From contig CAADRB010000010.1 of NCBI GenBank assembly GCA_900708905.1, positions 1,300,199 to 1,364,198 on the forward strand: a stretch of 64,000 nt of DNA, written 5' to 3'. This document shows positions 24,661 to 36,760 of the stretch, piece by piece (the stretch's first letter is position 1; each line of letters opens with the position of its first letter). The notes under the pieces were generated by a model, which saw only the letters and a program-made list of their open reading frames with translations, was not told where the DNA came from and made no database searches. The position numbers and the translations under genes are program-made. Origin of the DNA: Hymenolepis diminuta (taxonomy: Eukaryota; Platyhelminthes; Cestoda; Cyclophyllidea; Hymenolepididae).

Positions 24661-25119
24661 GATAATATTCGGTAGCTTACAATTTATTATTAGAGAGATG
24701 AGATAACTGAAGATTTTGGGTTAGCAGAGTTCCGTAAGCTGTATTCACTCAAGGCGAGTCGAGGAAAGTTGTTTCCTACTTTTTTCAATTCGATCAAAAT
24801 TGTAGTTATGCAGCCTTCAGTTAAACTAAATCATCTCATCTGACTGAGTAATTGTGAAAATACATGTGCAATTAAAATCTTTGATTCGCTTATTGAAGAA
24901 TAATTCAAGACGTAAACTTTAACGACCCTTAACTATGGAAATTCACTTTTAGAAATCAAATCTGCCGTTTGAATAAAGTTTGCGAAAAGAAATCAGGACA
25001 TGTTTCCTCTACTCAGCTGAAGAACACGTAAGACGAATTTAAACAAGGACTATCCATTTTTGTGTTTCTTTCTGCAACTGCTTCGTACAACGCACTACTA
25101 AAGAATCTGACTGAATATA

Positions 25120-25330
25120 ACCATTGTCATCTCCGCTAGGTCCTCCATCTCGCTTCCAAGATTTTCAAAATTATGGAAAGTGAGGAAGTGGAGTGTAGAA
25201 TGTGGAATACTTTAAATTAATCTTATTTGTTTATGTTTTTGATAGGGAGCAGAAAAAGCGTTCAATGTAGGTAGCACTTTCCTCATTACCGAAAGTGTTG
25301 AATACGTACAAGCATATGTGCATTTTCAAT
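25120..25330 (+). repeat. Repeat block D, copy 2
   Basis: GTGGAGTGTAGAATGTGG and TTATTTGTTTATG correspond to the core of copy 1 at 5500-5545. More diverged than most D copies. Confidence 0.5.
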
Positions 25331-25334
25331 TAAA

Positions 25335-26440
25335 ATACTGATAAAATTTAGAAATAATAATTGACATTAATTTGACAGTCATAAATTTCTCTATTGAAGA
25401 ATTAAAAAATTTGATGCCAATGCCTGAAAATGTGAGCTATATTTCAAGTCACTTTTTTACTCATTCCTATATTTTATGTGAAAGTAATTTTTTCTTCACA
25501 GAATTCAGATAACCTAAAACTTCCATTGTTGCTAGCGAAAACAATTTTCTATTCAGTTAAGAAGGACATAAAATAAACAAATTGTAATAACTTAGGACGA
25601 TCAGTCAGTTTATGACAAGCAATCTGGACTCTCAGTTGGTTTGACCTCATATTTAACGACAAACTCATAAATATGCAATGGTTTATTCACCCAAATGGCT
25701 ATTAATATAGGAGAAATTAATTAATTAAAAAGCCTAACATGCAAGAATGCAAAACGTAATGAAATTATTTCCAACGTTACGGTAAATAAATACGAATTTA
25801 TTTTAATTTTGTCCTGCTTTAAGTGAACTTTAATGGGCATTATTACTTTAAAATAAGTTCAGTTAGTGTGAGCTAACTGATCTTACCTTTCTAAGGGCTA
25901 AATTATGAGAGTCGGTACATCCATCTATTAAATTTAATGGGCAAAAAATTCCTATCGTCGCCGATGCGAAGTCATTCAAGTATATAGAGATAAAATGCCG
26001 ATATTTGAAATGTTGAATTTGCAATAATTTATATTCATTATAAAAATTAAGAATCTGAAGTTCTAATGAGATTATTTTAATTGCCTCTCATTACTCTCCA
26101 CTTCCCTCCCCATTTTGGACGGTTTTACTGATCCCTTTGTTGTGATGCCTTTCTATGATTAAAATTTTTAAACTCCTTAAAAATATTGAAACCTTAATAA
26201 GTGTGCATCAGTCCATGACATAAACATTCATGTTCTTGGAAAATCAATTCGACTTTAATATTACCTCCACCTTCAACTTAGGAAGACCAGCCAATCCGGT
26301 CCCCTCATGGCTTTCTCAACCTCTCTGACGATTGTCCATTTTCTTTAGTAAAAACTTAGTTTTGTGCATTCTATTTCTTTTTTTATTTATAGATCTGGCG
26401 TGTGGACATCTGCGGATAATTTCATGACTGCAAAAACACA
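25335..26440. other. Intergenic, nothing recognised
   Basis: AT-rich DNA without a supported gene or a matched repeat. Confidence 0.4.
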
Positions 26441-26454
26441 GCCTCTCCGAAATC

Positions 26455-26600
26455 AGTGGGAAGAGACACTAGAGACTGCACCTGTGTTTTACAGCCCCCT
26501 TCTCCCCACTTACACATTTGTAGGGAAAATTCTGGGGAGTAGTGGAACGTAAAAGTTTTTCATTAGAGCGATTTTAAGCAGAAAGAAGGCACTCATGGGT
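26455..26600 (+). repeat. Repeat block E, copy 2
   Basis: GCACCTGTGTTTTACAGCC and TTTTTCATTAGAGCGATTTT match 14718-14850. As at the first copy, block F follows within 1 kb, so E and F travel together. Confidence 0.65.
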
Positions 26601-27106
26601 ATTAAAATTAGAGTAACCTGTATCACTGAAATGTGAAAATTATCAGCCAATAATAAGTTTATTTTCGTAAAAAAGCCCAGAAACTTAAGAATTTAATTTT
26701 GTGAATATTTCCATAACATCAGGTCGCATTAAATACTTTTAATATTAAATTTATTTTGATGGATTTTATTTATGCACAAAAATTTGTCTAAATCAAATAA
26801 CCCGTCAGTATCATTCTTATAGTATTTCTTCAATTTGTTCATAGATTGAATTTACCATTTTCCCTTTAAACTAAATGGGGATTCTACAGAGAAAAAATTT
26901 ATGAAAAAGCATAAAATAACTGTCACAAAGAGTACCATTAACTTATGTTTGACCACGTCCAGATATTTATTTAAGAATAATTTAATTTCTCAAACTTCAT
27001 AGACCTTAATTGTTAATGCTTTGGTTAAACATTCACACTGCTAAATCGGCAGTTTCAGAAGAGAATCAAATTAACTTGTTAAAAGAGCTTAATTTGTTTT
27101 CATTAT

Positions 27107-27142
27107 GATTATATATATATATATATATATAATATATATACA
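27107..27142. repeat. (TA)n microsatellite
   Basis: A run of about 16 TA dinucleotides with one break. Simple repeat. Confidence 0.9.
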
Positions 27143-27244
27143 TAATTTTAGACCTGTCCTCCCATACGGAAAGAAGAATACGACATACTTGAAACAAGAT
27201 CAAAGAATGCAACGAGAGTGAGATGTGCCTAAACTTCTGATTGG

Positions 27245-27525
27245 CCATCTAATACATGTGGCTCTTTACTTCTTCCTACCACTTGCATTCGTCGACAAAC
27301 ATTAGGTGATACATACATGTCACAGAAACAGGGCCATATATCCACAAGGCGTGACCTAATAGAGTGTTTATTTTGTGTCTATCATAGAAACAGGTTAAGC
27401 ATGGCTGAAAGTGGAGATATTTTGAAAAACCCATTACCTTAAAGCCTAGGACAGTCAAATGTACCATATCATATGACCCCAAAGTGTAAAAGTGTATCTA
27501 ACGCAAATGGAAGAAATTAAATTTT
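27245..27525 (+). repeat. Repeat block F, copy 2
   Basis: Aligns with 15540-16080 (see there). It lies about 2 kb downstream of the 3' end of gene 3, whereas copy 1 lies upstream of gene 2. The E-F pair is therefore not at the same position relative to each gene. Confidence 0.65.
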
Positions 27526-27529
27526 TATG

Positions 27530-29300
27530 AAACTAAATACAATTTCCCAATGAAATACGTTCTAATTCAATTTAGTTAAGCGCATTATTTAAGATAACTT
27601 TTCAATTTACTTTCAAGGAAATATCAATATGTTGGTTGCTAATGACCAGACCGAAACTCTGATAATAAATTGATGAGTAATTTCTTGAAATTATTACTCT
27701 CTTATTTATGGATGCTTACAAAAAACTTATTTAATTAATATTAGTCTCCAATGCGATAAAAAGAACTCAAATTTTCTAATTCCTTATTATCACCTGCAAA
27801 AAAAATTCATACAGAATAATTTTCTGAACTCTTTTTGTTCATGAACATGCATTTTCTTTGGTAGTCAAAATTTTTATTAAACAATCTCTGTAAATTAGGA
27901 AATTTTTCTATTAATCAAATTAGCAAAATTAAATTTCCTTTTCGGTGATTTGTTAATTAAGATAACCATGCACACGTGAGATAATATAAATTATTAATTT
28001 CGTTTTAACATTTTTTATCTACGTGTAGATTTCAGATATTGTGTCTGTGCGCATGAAATTTCTATCTGAAATCAGTCCTGCAGCCAAGGTGAATAAAAAC
28101 GAAGTAATCGCAAGTTCTACTGTGGTGCTATAGTAATAACCCACGATATTCAGTTGCTTTAGGACAAGGGATTGCGATCAGGACATATTTTTCCCCGCTT
28201 TTGGAGTAGGAGATTTAAATAATCAAAAGGGCAATGTTTGATAAAATCGCCATTGGTACAGAAATGTACGAGGATTTCAATTAAAATCAAAGTTAATTAA
28301 ATGGAGAAATACACTCGAACACTGAGAAGTTGATAATGAAAGTCTTTCAAAATGTCGATAATATTTTAAAAGCAAAAAGTTAAGCAACTGTTATTTTTAT
28401 TAGAGCCTAATCTGAGCAATAAATACTTTAACTAACACCAACTTACCGCTCTTGACCGAAGCTAAAGAAGCATTTCTCAAGATGGTACGAATAAGCGCTC
28501 AACCCGCTCCGGTGGACAACAACAAGGTCTGGTTATAAAAGACGGGAATTACTTCAGGAACCTATTGATAATATTTTACAATTGATCAAAATGACTTGCG
28601 TACAAAGTGAGAAACACGATGAAAATAGAAGTTGCATGAAGGAAGACTTTTTTTAGATTCTCTGACTCTGTTCTCTTTTTATAATCAATTATCATTATGA
28701 ATTTTTTACTATTTTAACGCTTTCTAACAATAGAAAAATATATTCTCGCCTTGTCAGGGATAAAAATGTGAACGAAAACAGCAAACGGGAATTAGGAACG
28801 CAAAATTTTCAAATGAGCATATTAAGATTTGTCAATCAATCTGATTTTAAGCTGATTTGTAATACACATAATGATAAACTAATTAATAAATTATATTGCT
28901 CGAAAGTAATTTTTCTGATTAACTTCGAAAAAATAAAATAACTCTGCGTAACGATAGACATAAATGTCCCATTTGGTCGAAAAGTTCATTACTTTTGACC
29001 TTACTATCGGCTCTATGTTTACTGAAACGGCATATCTCTATGTTGATGTGGTCTCTTGAACTACGGAAGTTACCTTGGTTATCATAACCTAATCCTATTT
29101 ATTTGAATTTGTCCTTATCTTGTCAAATGTCTAACAACCCAAAATGCCATCCCAACAGTACAGTAAGGGAACTGTTACCTCAGTATTCTTAAAACCGCTT
29201 TTTCTCCCTCTTAATTTTTATGCTTTGATACTAATCAGGTAAATAGTATTCCATATGCACCATTTCTCTAGCCAATTGGAGTCTGTAAAAAAATTTTAAA
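27530..29300. other. Intergenic, nothing recognised
   Basis: Very AT-rich DNA downstream of gene 3 without a supported gene, repeat or RNA. Confidence 0.4.
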
Positions 29301-29310
29301 GACTGATATA

Positions 29311-29316
29311 TTTATT
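29311..29316 (-). terminator. Poly(A) signal of zinc-finger gene 3
   Basis: AATAAA on the minus strand, 186 nt beyond the stop codon. The neighbouring bases match those at the pseudogene's signal (1526-1531). Confidence 0.65.
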
Positions 29317-29501
29317 GCAAAATAATAAAAGGATATAAAAATAAATGGAACGAAGACATTTGGGCTTGATTCCAACATTAATACTTTAAATAAGTGAAAT
29401 TAGAGGAAAGTGTGATCACATCAGTGATACTCTAAAAATTTCCTTTCGAATCGCAATTTGAGCCTTTCCATGATTGTCTCATTTGAGAAATGTAAGCGAC
29501 T

Positions 29502-30521
29502 TCAGCATAAATGACTGTTTCGTTGATCAACTGTCTCCTCAGGTTTGGGTTGTTCTGGCCCAATCAGAAAGAGAGAGGAAGTATCGTTAACGGCAAATTG
29601 AGTGAAATTGAGGTATTCGAGACTCTGCGAAGAAGATAAAATGACCTTAATATTTTCACGAGGATCGAAAGTTGGATGATTGATTTCCATATGTCTCATC
29701 AAGTGGTCTTTACGATAATAACCCTGCAGACAGATGCTACATTGGAACGGCTTAAAACCCACATGTTTCAGAGCGTGACGTTGGAGATTAGAACGCTGAG
29801 TGAAAGTGCGACTGCAGACATGACAGCGGTAACTACCATGGGCAATCTTGGTATGCTGTTCTAGTTGTTGAAGAGAATAAAACTGCATTTTGTTGCACTG
29901 ATTGCAAGGGAAATTTCGACGTCCGACAGAAAATTTCCCTTTCGCAGTTGAAATCCTTTTCCTGGGAGCATCATGCTTTTCATGCTGGTTGTTAAACATA
30001 CTTGCAAAATCAGGTTTCACAGGGGTGACAGGGGAAGATTCATTCGAATTAATTGAACCTGAATGGGAGAGATCGAGTGCCCCTGAGTCTGTGCTAACAC
30101 AATCTGGTGAAGGAGGAAAAGTTTGACATATTCTAACAGGAGTGTAAGACTTTCGTTTAGACGATGAAGACATAGAGGAATTTATTTTCACCGTGACAGG
30201 AGGATTAGAATCAACAGAAATTTTCAACTCTCCATGAATGAAACATTTGGAATACTTGCTGAGCAGATGATTTTGGATCGTCCTTTGGATGACGCTTTCA
30301 AGCTCTTTGCTCTCTGGCAATACAGCTGGTAGGGTTTCTCGTTGTTGAACTGTTTGAAATTGCTGTATCAGTTGCAAAAATATTTGCGCAATCGGGTCAG
30401 TTAGCATGTTCAACGGTGGACCCGAATCAGACATAATCGGTAATTCTTGCATTGATGAGGCCATGAAATTCGGAGGCACATTACTTCTCACGGACATGTC
30501 TTGTGTCACATAAGCACTCAT
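29502..30521 (-). CDS. C2H2 zinc-finger protein, probable transcriptional repressor (family member 3)
   Basis: A 339-residue, single-exon coding region in full register with the plus-strand genes (members 4 and 5). Fingers are C206/C209/H223/H228, C233/C236/H249/H253 and C261/C264/H277/H282. Residues 148-152 are ALDLS (CtBP-type motif), and TQDMS at 6-10 is a weaker version near the N-terminus. The domain at 68-131 ends in SKRKSYTPVRI. Finger 2 is identical in sequence to that of members 4 and 5, although many third codon positions differ, which indicates purifying selection on the DNA-binding part. The N-terminus (11-65) and the tail after 300 are much less conserved. The start is supported by alignment to the paralogues and by the acceptor site 12 bases upstream. 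The tail is acidic and lysine-bearing (EQPKPEETVD) and unlike the Q-rich tails of the others. The protein is probably nuclear. Function beyond DNA binding is inference. Confidence 0.92.
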   Translation of the reverse strand: MSAYVTQDMSVRSNVPPNFMASSMQELPIMSDSGPPLNMLTDPIAQIFLQLIQQFQTVQQRETLPAVLPESKELESVIQRTIQNHLLSKYSKCFIHGELKISVDSNPPVTVKINSSMSSSSKRKSYTPVRICQTFPPSPDCVSTDSGALDLSHSGSINSNESSPVTPVKPDFASMFNNQHEKHDAPRKRISTAKGKFSVGRRNFPCNQCNKMQFYSLQQLEQHTKIAHGSYRCHVCSRTFTQRSNLQRHALKHVGFKPFQCSICLQGYYRKDHLMRHMEINHPTFDPRENIKVILSSSQSLEYLNFTQFAVNDTSSLFLIGPEQPKPEETVDQRNSHLC

Positions 30522-30533
30522 GGTTTGGAAAAT

Positions 30534-30611
30534 CTAAAGGAAGAGATTCATAAATTAGGACGGTTCTTTAAGGAAGGCTTGGAAAATGCTTGTTGGTTGA
30601 CGAGGACTTAC
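30534..30611 (-). other. 5' UTR intron of zinc-finger gene 3 (78 bp)
   Basis: Minus-strand donor ATTTC|GTAAGT (30611-30606) and acceptor TTCCTTTAG (ending 30534), followed by 12 bases and the start codon. Same position as in the paralogues. Confidence 0.78.
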
Positions 30612-30656
30612 GAAATGTAGAGACTAACTGAGACATAACTTGAGAAAAGTCTCACT

Positions 30657-30797
30657 TATTTATACAATTGCCATAAAGCGCTTATCCCACTTTAGTCCTA
30701 TCAAAATACAGATTATTAAAGATATATGGTTAGTATTGGCTGCTTGTTCCCAGAATGGTGGACAGACGCACATAGGAACGAAGGGACAACCAATAGG
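30657..30797 (-). promoter_or_regulatory. Promoter of zinc-finger gene 3
   Basis: In gene direction: CCTATTGG (30797-30790), GTGCGTCTGTC (30771-30761), GCCAAT (30740-30735), GATAGG (30702-30697; a CCAAT box with one change), GGATAAGCGCTTT (30687-30675) and TATAAATA (30664-30657). From the first box to GGATAAG is 110 bp. Another ATTGG (AACCAATCA in gene direction, about 30819-30827) lies upstream. Confidence 0.8.
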
Positions 30798-30864
30798 AGT
30801 GTGAGATTGTAGTTTCGCTCTGATTGGTTCCGCTTGTACATTTGACTGCGTCCTAACCTCATGC

Positions 30865-31775
30865 TGAAACTTCAACAAAATTAATTAGTTTTAAAATATC
30901 CGGAAATTCAATGTCAAATTTTTGAGATATTAAGGGAGATTTATTTTTATTTTTCGTTGATATGAATTATGTTTTGCAATTATAGAGTGCTTTGGAAATA
31001 AATATATAAAATGACTTCATCGTTTTATTTTAAATTTTCTCAATCATTTTGATTTGATAGATATTCACCCCATGATATTTGCCGAATAGTTTTAGTCAGT
31101 AATATTCCTGTTGTCAAAGTTTTGGTATCAATAGAAATATTAATTTTTAACGCACGGTAAATGTAATTCATTCATATTTAACATTTAATTTGATTTTAGA
31201 GTTAGAACCGTTTAGAGGAACAATTTAGGGAAGAATCAAATTAGATACGCCCCTATGATGTTCTTTCACTCTCTTCCCATACTGAATGCTTATCTGAGGT
31301 TCCAACCGAATTTATCTCCACTGATAATTTATATTCTTAGGACCGTTCATTTCGCTTTTGGCCCAATTTCGCTTACGATGGCAAATATTTAGAACTTTTG
31401 CCAGTTATTTTGGCATAATGAAGAACAATTTTATTTGCTATTTCGAAAACAATTGATAATTGACTATGATAAAATTTTTGACATTCAATCTTTTATTTAT
31501 CATTTGCACGAATTTTGAAAATGTACAGAAATAGGTTTCAGCATATTAAAAGAACAAATATCAATTTAAAAAATAAGCCAAAATGTAATTGAAATAAAAA
31601 CTAAAATGTGATTGAGGTCCTAAAAATGAATCATTTAAATTTAATAATTACGAAATTCAATAATGCACAAATTTGTTTAAGAAATAGCGAAATATTTTGA
31701 TATATTTATCATCCTTTGAGATCATTATTAGTGGTCAATTGGCATATGAAATTCATTTGGGCTATTAGTATTATC
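30865..31775. other. Intergenic, nothing recognised
   Basis: AT-rich upstream DNA of gene 3 with no supported feature. Confidence 0.4.
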
Positions 31776-31781
31776 AATTAT

Positions 31782-31995
31782 TTAGCTGGTGAGCGAACAT
31801 CGCCGTCGGTAAGGTAAAAGACACATGAGTACATGTGTCCTTTCCCTAAACTGCTGCTTATCAGTACCTACAGAGGAAGTCAATGAGTGCTTATAGTAGA
31901 TGCTATGTCTGAAACGTAGAAAAGCGCCTAATTATAGCCACTTTAGGCCAACAACTACGAAAACGAAGGGTGACTAGAGCTAATGAACTTTAATT
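31782..31995 (+). repeat. Repeat block A, partial copy 5
   Basis: AGGTAAAAGACACATGAGTACAT, CTGCTTATCAGTACCTACAG and CACTTTAGGCCAACAACTA match the other A copies, but the last third is missing. It is 1.1 kb upstream of the gene 3 promoter, the usual position. Confidence 0.65.
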
Positions 31996-31999
31996 GATG

Positions 32000-33200
32000 C
32001 ATAATGGGCAGCTACAAATGTTCCATATCTTGTCTGGGATACCTGCGTACGATAGTGCTCCAGATTGCGGTTGCATAGTAGTTTGGATTAAAGAATGTAT
32101 GCTTAGGTTTAAGCAGGTGCTTCTAGGTTACGCATTACGTATAAATACAAAAAGTTGGTATGATATCTACTTAGACTGTTTAATGAGAGGCTCGTATTAT
32201 GAAAGCAATTGACTATCGGTAGTCATGTAATAGAAGAAGACGATAGTGCAGCATGAATAAACTATTTTTCTGTCTAATGCGGATTTCAATAAAATTCGAA
32301 GCTTCCACTTTCTTATTAAGAGGAATGGTCAACCTTCTCACCAGCTTCTTTTTTGGCTTTTTATTTGGCTAAATTCATGGGTATAGGCATCAAGTTACTT
32401 TGATATAGGAGAATTCGTATTTGTTCACCCGAAGAATGTTAGAATATCATCTTAACTCCTAACGTTATGCGAATGACGAATCTTTTGTGATGATGTACAT
32501 TAAACTTAGAAGCTTGTAGTTGTCCAATTACAAAGGACATCCAAAATTATCGAAAAATCCCAGCACATATTCTTCCATTTGAGATGAATGGTAAACCACT
32601 GAAAATCCCAAATCCACTAAATAACTCCCCACCCAACCCATTAAATTAAAGTCTTAGCACTATTCAACTATCAGCAGATCAGTTTAATATATACAAGTAT
32701 CATACACAAACGAACAAATTTAATATTGTTGTGAGGTGGCAAATGCACATTTTCAGGGCAATTCAAAATAAATTATATGATTTATCAAGTGAATCTCCTG
32801 CTGCAAAACTTTATTTATCTTCTTCAAAGCTTGTGAAGATCAAGATGAGAAAATGGTAAGCCACAATCAAAACAAACATCCCATAGCAGAAAATGATAAA
32901 ACTGCCAGAAAAAAGCTACATTTTACCAATAAATTCTACCAATCAGAGTGAGTTTACGGAGAGTTATTATGACTATGATATTACGAAAAAGTATAAAAGT
33001 TGATGTTGATTACTTGTGTAGAAGTTGAGCTAGTGACAGTCAAACAAAATTCCGCCACAGAAGGTCAATGGTGTTAGGCCAAAATGTATTGATAAAGCAA
33101 TAATGAGGGGATTCAAGCGGGTAAGATAAGTAGCAAATGCAAGAAGAGAGAAACAGGAATAAGTATATTATGAGTCGCTCCATCATTTGTGTTTATTACA
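32000..33200. other. Intergenic, nothing recognised
   Basis: A 72-codon open frame (31994-32212) and otherwise AT-rich DNA. No domain, repeat or RNA recognised. Confidence 0.35.
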
Positions 33201-33208
33201 GGGGAAAC

Positions 33209-34533
33209 ATCAGGTTGCAACAGAAGTTCTGTACAATTTTTGAGCTATGTGCTTAGGGCACGATTACCTCAATTTAACTTGTTCATGTTGTATGCTTATC
33301 TATGGTAACTAATGAAATATTATTTCTTCTTTCAGATTGTGTGATAATCATCGTTATTAATAGCTATCTCTAGCCCTAATGTACACTCCAAATAAAGACC
33401 ATATCAGGCATATTTAACTGTTTGAATTTCATCAAGGAAACTCGGCAAGCTCTCTTTGAGCGAACACACTGAAAGACACTTCTGGAAATGAGGTTGTGAA
33501 TGAAAAGACTTGCAGAAGGTGGTTTTCACCCTCACCTTCCAAAAAGGATGACTTCAGTCTGAAAGACGAACCGAGAGCAGGATGCTCTAAAAATCTCAAT
33601 TCTGAGCAATTGCAAGTTGCCATTGGTGAAAATCCAACTTACATTACTAGAGAACTGAGCAAAACCTCTCACCTACGCCGCCACAGGACCATATATAGGG
33701 AGATGAAAAGACTTGGCTAGGAAAGTCTCAAAGGCTGAGAAATGGGCCCTCCCCCCTTCCCCACACGATTTGTCAGAAATCAACAAGCAACAATGTGTGG
33801 CCTGTTGTGCTTCACTGTGTTCTCGTAAGCTTCAGGTACCTTTTTTACACCGATTCACAATTCACAGCAACGGGAAGTGGCGATCCTTTATAACGATGTT
33901 AAGCACAAGAGAAAATGGCTCAGTCAAGACAGTGGTTTAAAGCCAATTCCACAACCGAGACAATTCGGGATTGGACCCAAAAAAATTCACTTGTGTGCAT
34001 GGTGGGATTTGAAGGAATTGTTTATTATGAACTAATGGATGACAATCAAATAATAACATCTGAAGTTTGCTGTCGGTAGCTAACTCATTTAAAAGCAGTT
34101 GACGGCAGGAAAACAGCCTTCTTTGATCAATCGAAAAGGAGTGATTTTGCACTGTGACAATGCCAGACCCCACACTTCAGGAGCAACCAAAAATCTCCTT
34201 GAAGAATTTGGCTGGGAAGTCATGCACGTTCCACCCACCATGTTCTCTCGATCTTGCACCAACCGATTTTCATCTTTTCAGGAGCTTAGAGAATCATTTA
34301 ATGGGAGAAAGGTTTACTTCAAAAGGGGGGGTGGAAATGAAGCTGGTTTCTATTTTTGAGTCTAAACTGACTAAATCCAATGAAGAAGGAAAGAGAAAGC
34401 TTATGGCAAGATGGGAAGACGTAATTAATGAAAATGGCGACTGTGTTGAACACTAAATAAATATATCTTTGACAAAATTTTCACCTTAATTAAAAATTTA
34501 AAAATTGGATAAAACTTCTGTTACATGGTGATA
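33209..34533 (+). mobile_element. mariner-type DNA transposon, inactive (copy 1)
   Basis: About 1.3 kb, the usual length of a mariner element, with diverged terminal inverted repeats: CAGGTTG-CAACAGAAGTTCTGTA at the left end and the complement of CATG-TAACAGAAGTTTTATCC at the right. Transposase pieces appear in order but in different frames: a helix-turn-helix region (33496-33718, E-K-CRRWFSP and SHLRRHRTIYREMKRLG), the PHDLSEINKQQ signature (33773 on), ILHCDNARPHTS with the second catalytic Asp (34156-34158), and SLDLAPTDFHLF with the third (34265-34267). The two Asp codons are 109 nt apart against 105 for DD34D, with a frame change between them. The segment between PHDL and CDN is shortened and lacks an intact first-Asp region. 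No functional transposase can be made. It interrupts the space between two block A copies. Confidence 0.88.
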
Positions 34534-34539
34534 TATACG

Positions 34540-36365
34540 TTATCACGAAAGCAGTGGGTACAAATCTTTAATCAGTATTATCCAACTGAAGCGTTTGAAA
34601 ACAGTTCAAGCGAACGCGCAAAAGTAAAAATGAAATGATATCGAAACGAATTAAACAAACATTGTTCAATGGAAATTTAAGAAGTTTTTCTGGAGTCCTT
34701 TATTAATTTACCTTTCCTTACATTTCTTAATGTCTTACTTCGTCGGGCTTTGGAGAAAAAGATGGATTGAATAGATAGGACCGAGCAACTTAATTACTTA
34801 ATTGATCAATAAGCGGTGGACATTGGGAGATGGGAAGGAGAAATGGTCAATATTCTAGGGGATGAATCATGACATTTGAACTTTGGAACATAAAGTCGTG
34901 AATTCTCATTAGGTGGATATTATACAATCCAAAATCCACAGGTGTTTGCCGCTGCCGATGCTTTATTTATTTACTTATTTTTCAATATTTTCAATATTTT
35001 TTAGTTTCCATTCTTTTAGTTCTAATTAGACAGAAAACCCACTGCTCCTTTAATACGGTAATTCATAGTAATAGCGATCACTTGTGGGGAGTATACATGC
35101 AGACAGGTGAATGTGCACCAAGTTCGAAAAAAACAAATTTTTAGGCCTCTCGTTAATTTAAAATTTATTAAAACACAGATTGTAAGCTTTCAAGACTTCT
35201 AAAGCAACTAATAACTATAACATCTCTCTAGAGAGAGTATTCCTCGACGCATTTGTTAGGGGATTTGTGAAATATGTAGCTATTCGCTAAAGGCTTTTGA
35301 ATATTCTATTGATTGGCGTGCATAGGATTGTAATAAGTTGGATTGAGATAAAGGTGAAGAGAAACAAATTGGATAAAAATTCAGGATATATCCGTAAAGT
35401 CTCCAATGTATCGATTAGAATCAACACCAGGATGAGATTTTCAGAATATGATTTCAGACTGCCTTTTGAGTGAAATGTCTATGGCAAATGTGACAAGTGA
35501 AAGGCTTTAAATCCATGTGGGTTATGGCATGTTTCAAAAGTTTTAGTAGAACGTACTTCTTAACAGATATATACATAAATGACATCGAAAAGCTCCGCCA
35601 GCCAACTCCGTATGAAACGTCAGCTTCAATTTGGAAGAAAGTGAAACATTAAAGCATCGATTACGAGAAAATTATTAGGAGCACTCGGTAGAGTTGTCGA
35701 TTCTGTTTCCCAAATTCCCAAAAATTGGATTTGTTGGCTGTGCTGTTTAATGCTCACCTTCCGTCTATCAGTTAAACGCAATTGTTTGTATGGTATGTAT
35801 TCCTGTGAAACATTTTTAATTTCATATGTTCAATCACCTTTAGTTCTTATTTGAAATAAATCAAGTGGCGTTTGAAAAGTTTGCCTGCTGTTATTTATTC
35901 ATTCTAGAAAATGGGTAAACTTTTAGCAAAGCTTATTTGCAAATAGTAGCTATACCACACATTTCATTAAAAAAAGTTTCAGAATGTAATTTGTGTGCCG
36001 ACTGTAAAGATCTCTGATGTTATTAAATCTTTCACAAAAAAATTTCCTCCAGGTGTCTGTTTAACTTTTCGTTGTATGATTCCGCTTATGCAATAGTACA
36101 TATATGGACAATAACAGTTATCGTGCCGTAATGAAGTCATGATAGAAACTCTGATTAGGATAGTAAGTGACGTTTCGTGTTGTTTATAAAATACTGAAAT
36201 ACTGGACTATTCAAACCTGCAAAATTTTAAAGATAGAGGGATTTATCACATTTGAGGAAGATAATAAGTTTTCGTTACATTATACAAGCCCATCAATTAC
36301 ACCACATTGTTACACTAATACACTTCTCTGTAACTGTGAAAATTAGAAGAAACAGGCAAATATCC
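34540..36365. other. Intergenic, nothing recognised
   Basis: AT-rich DNA between the mariner element and block A. No supported gene. A short segment at about 35460-35530 (on the minus strand) loosely resembles finger-like Cys/His spacing, but too little is left to call. Confidence 0.35.
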
Positions 36366-36371
36366 TTGTCT

Positions 36372-36760
36372 AACTAGTGAGTAAGCATGGTGGTTGTTAA
36401 GGCAAAAGGCGCACCTATAATTGCACTGCATGCCATAAGGAGTGAGAAAGAGCAATGTCTTCCCCCGAAAATGCCTCCGTCTGGTACCTCCGGAGAGAAC
36501 TCAAGGCGCATTTAGAACAGTTGCTATGACTGAGGGTGGGTGCTAGAAGAGATGGCTAACTGTGCTCACTTTAGGCCAGCTATAGTAGCTAGTGGAGAGG
36601 AGGAAGATGGGCGGATTAATGTGCTTGAGTTGTGAGGGTGGGGTAGAAGGAAAGCCTGGCCTCCTGTCATTATTGCTTGTTTAAGCAGGACCGAGGTCTA
36701 AGACGCTCAAGTACAAACGTGTTCTTCGTTGTGTTGGCCTGGTAAGTTTTGACTGTATGG
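36372..36760 (+). repeat. Repeat block A, copy 6 (fullest)
   Basis: The most complete A copy. In order: GTGAGTAAGCATGG, TTAAGGCAAAAGGCGCACC, a CCCCCGAAAATGCC-CCG-CTGG-ACCTCCG segment, GAACTCAAGGCGCATTTAGA, TGCTCACTTTAGGCCAGC, CTTGTTTAAGCAGG and GTTCTTCGTTGTGTTGGCC. The complement of these parts runs in reverse order at 47640-48005 and 59020-59395. Confidence 0.75.

Noticed and set aside
34099..34456. Mariner fragments as possible separate small genes
   Set aside because: They are pieces of one frameshifted transposase, with the same breaks in both copies.
35455..35535. Possible remnant of a zinc finger on the minus strand
   Set aside because: A few Cys/His codons only; no alignment to the family over more than a few residues.
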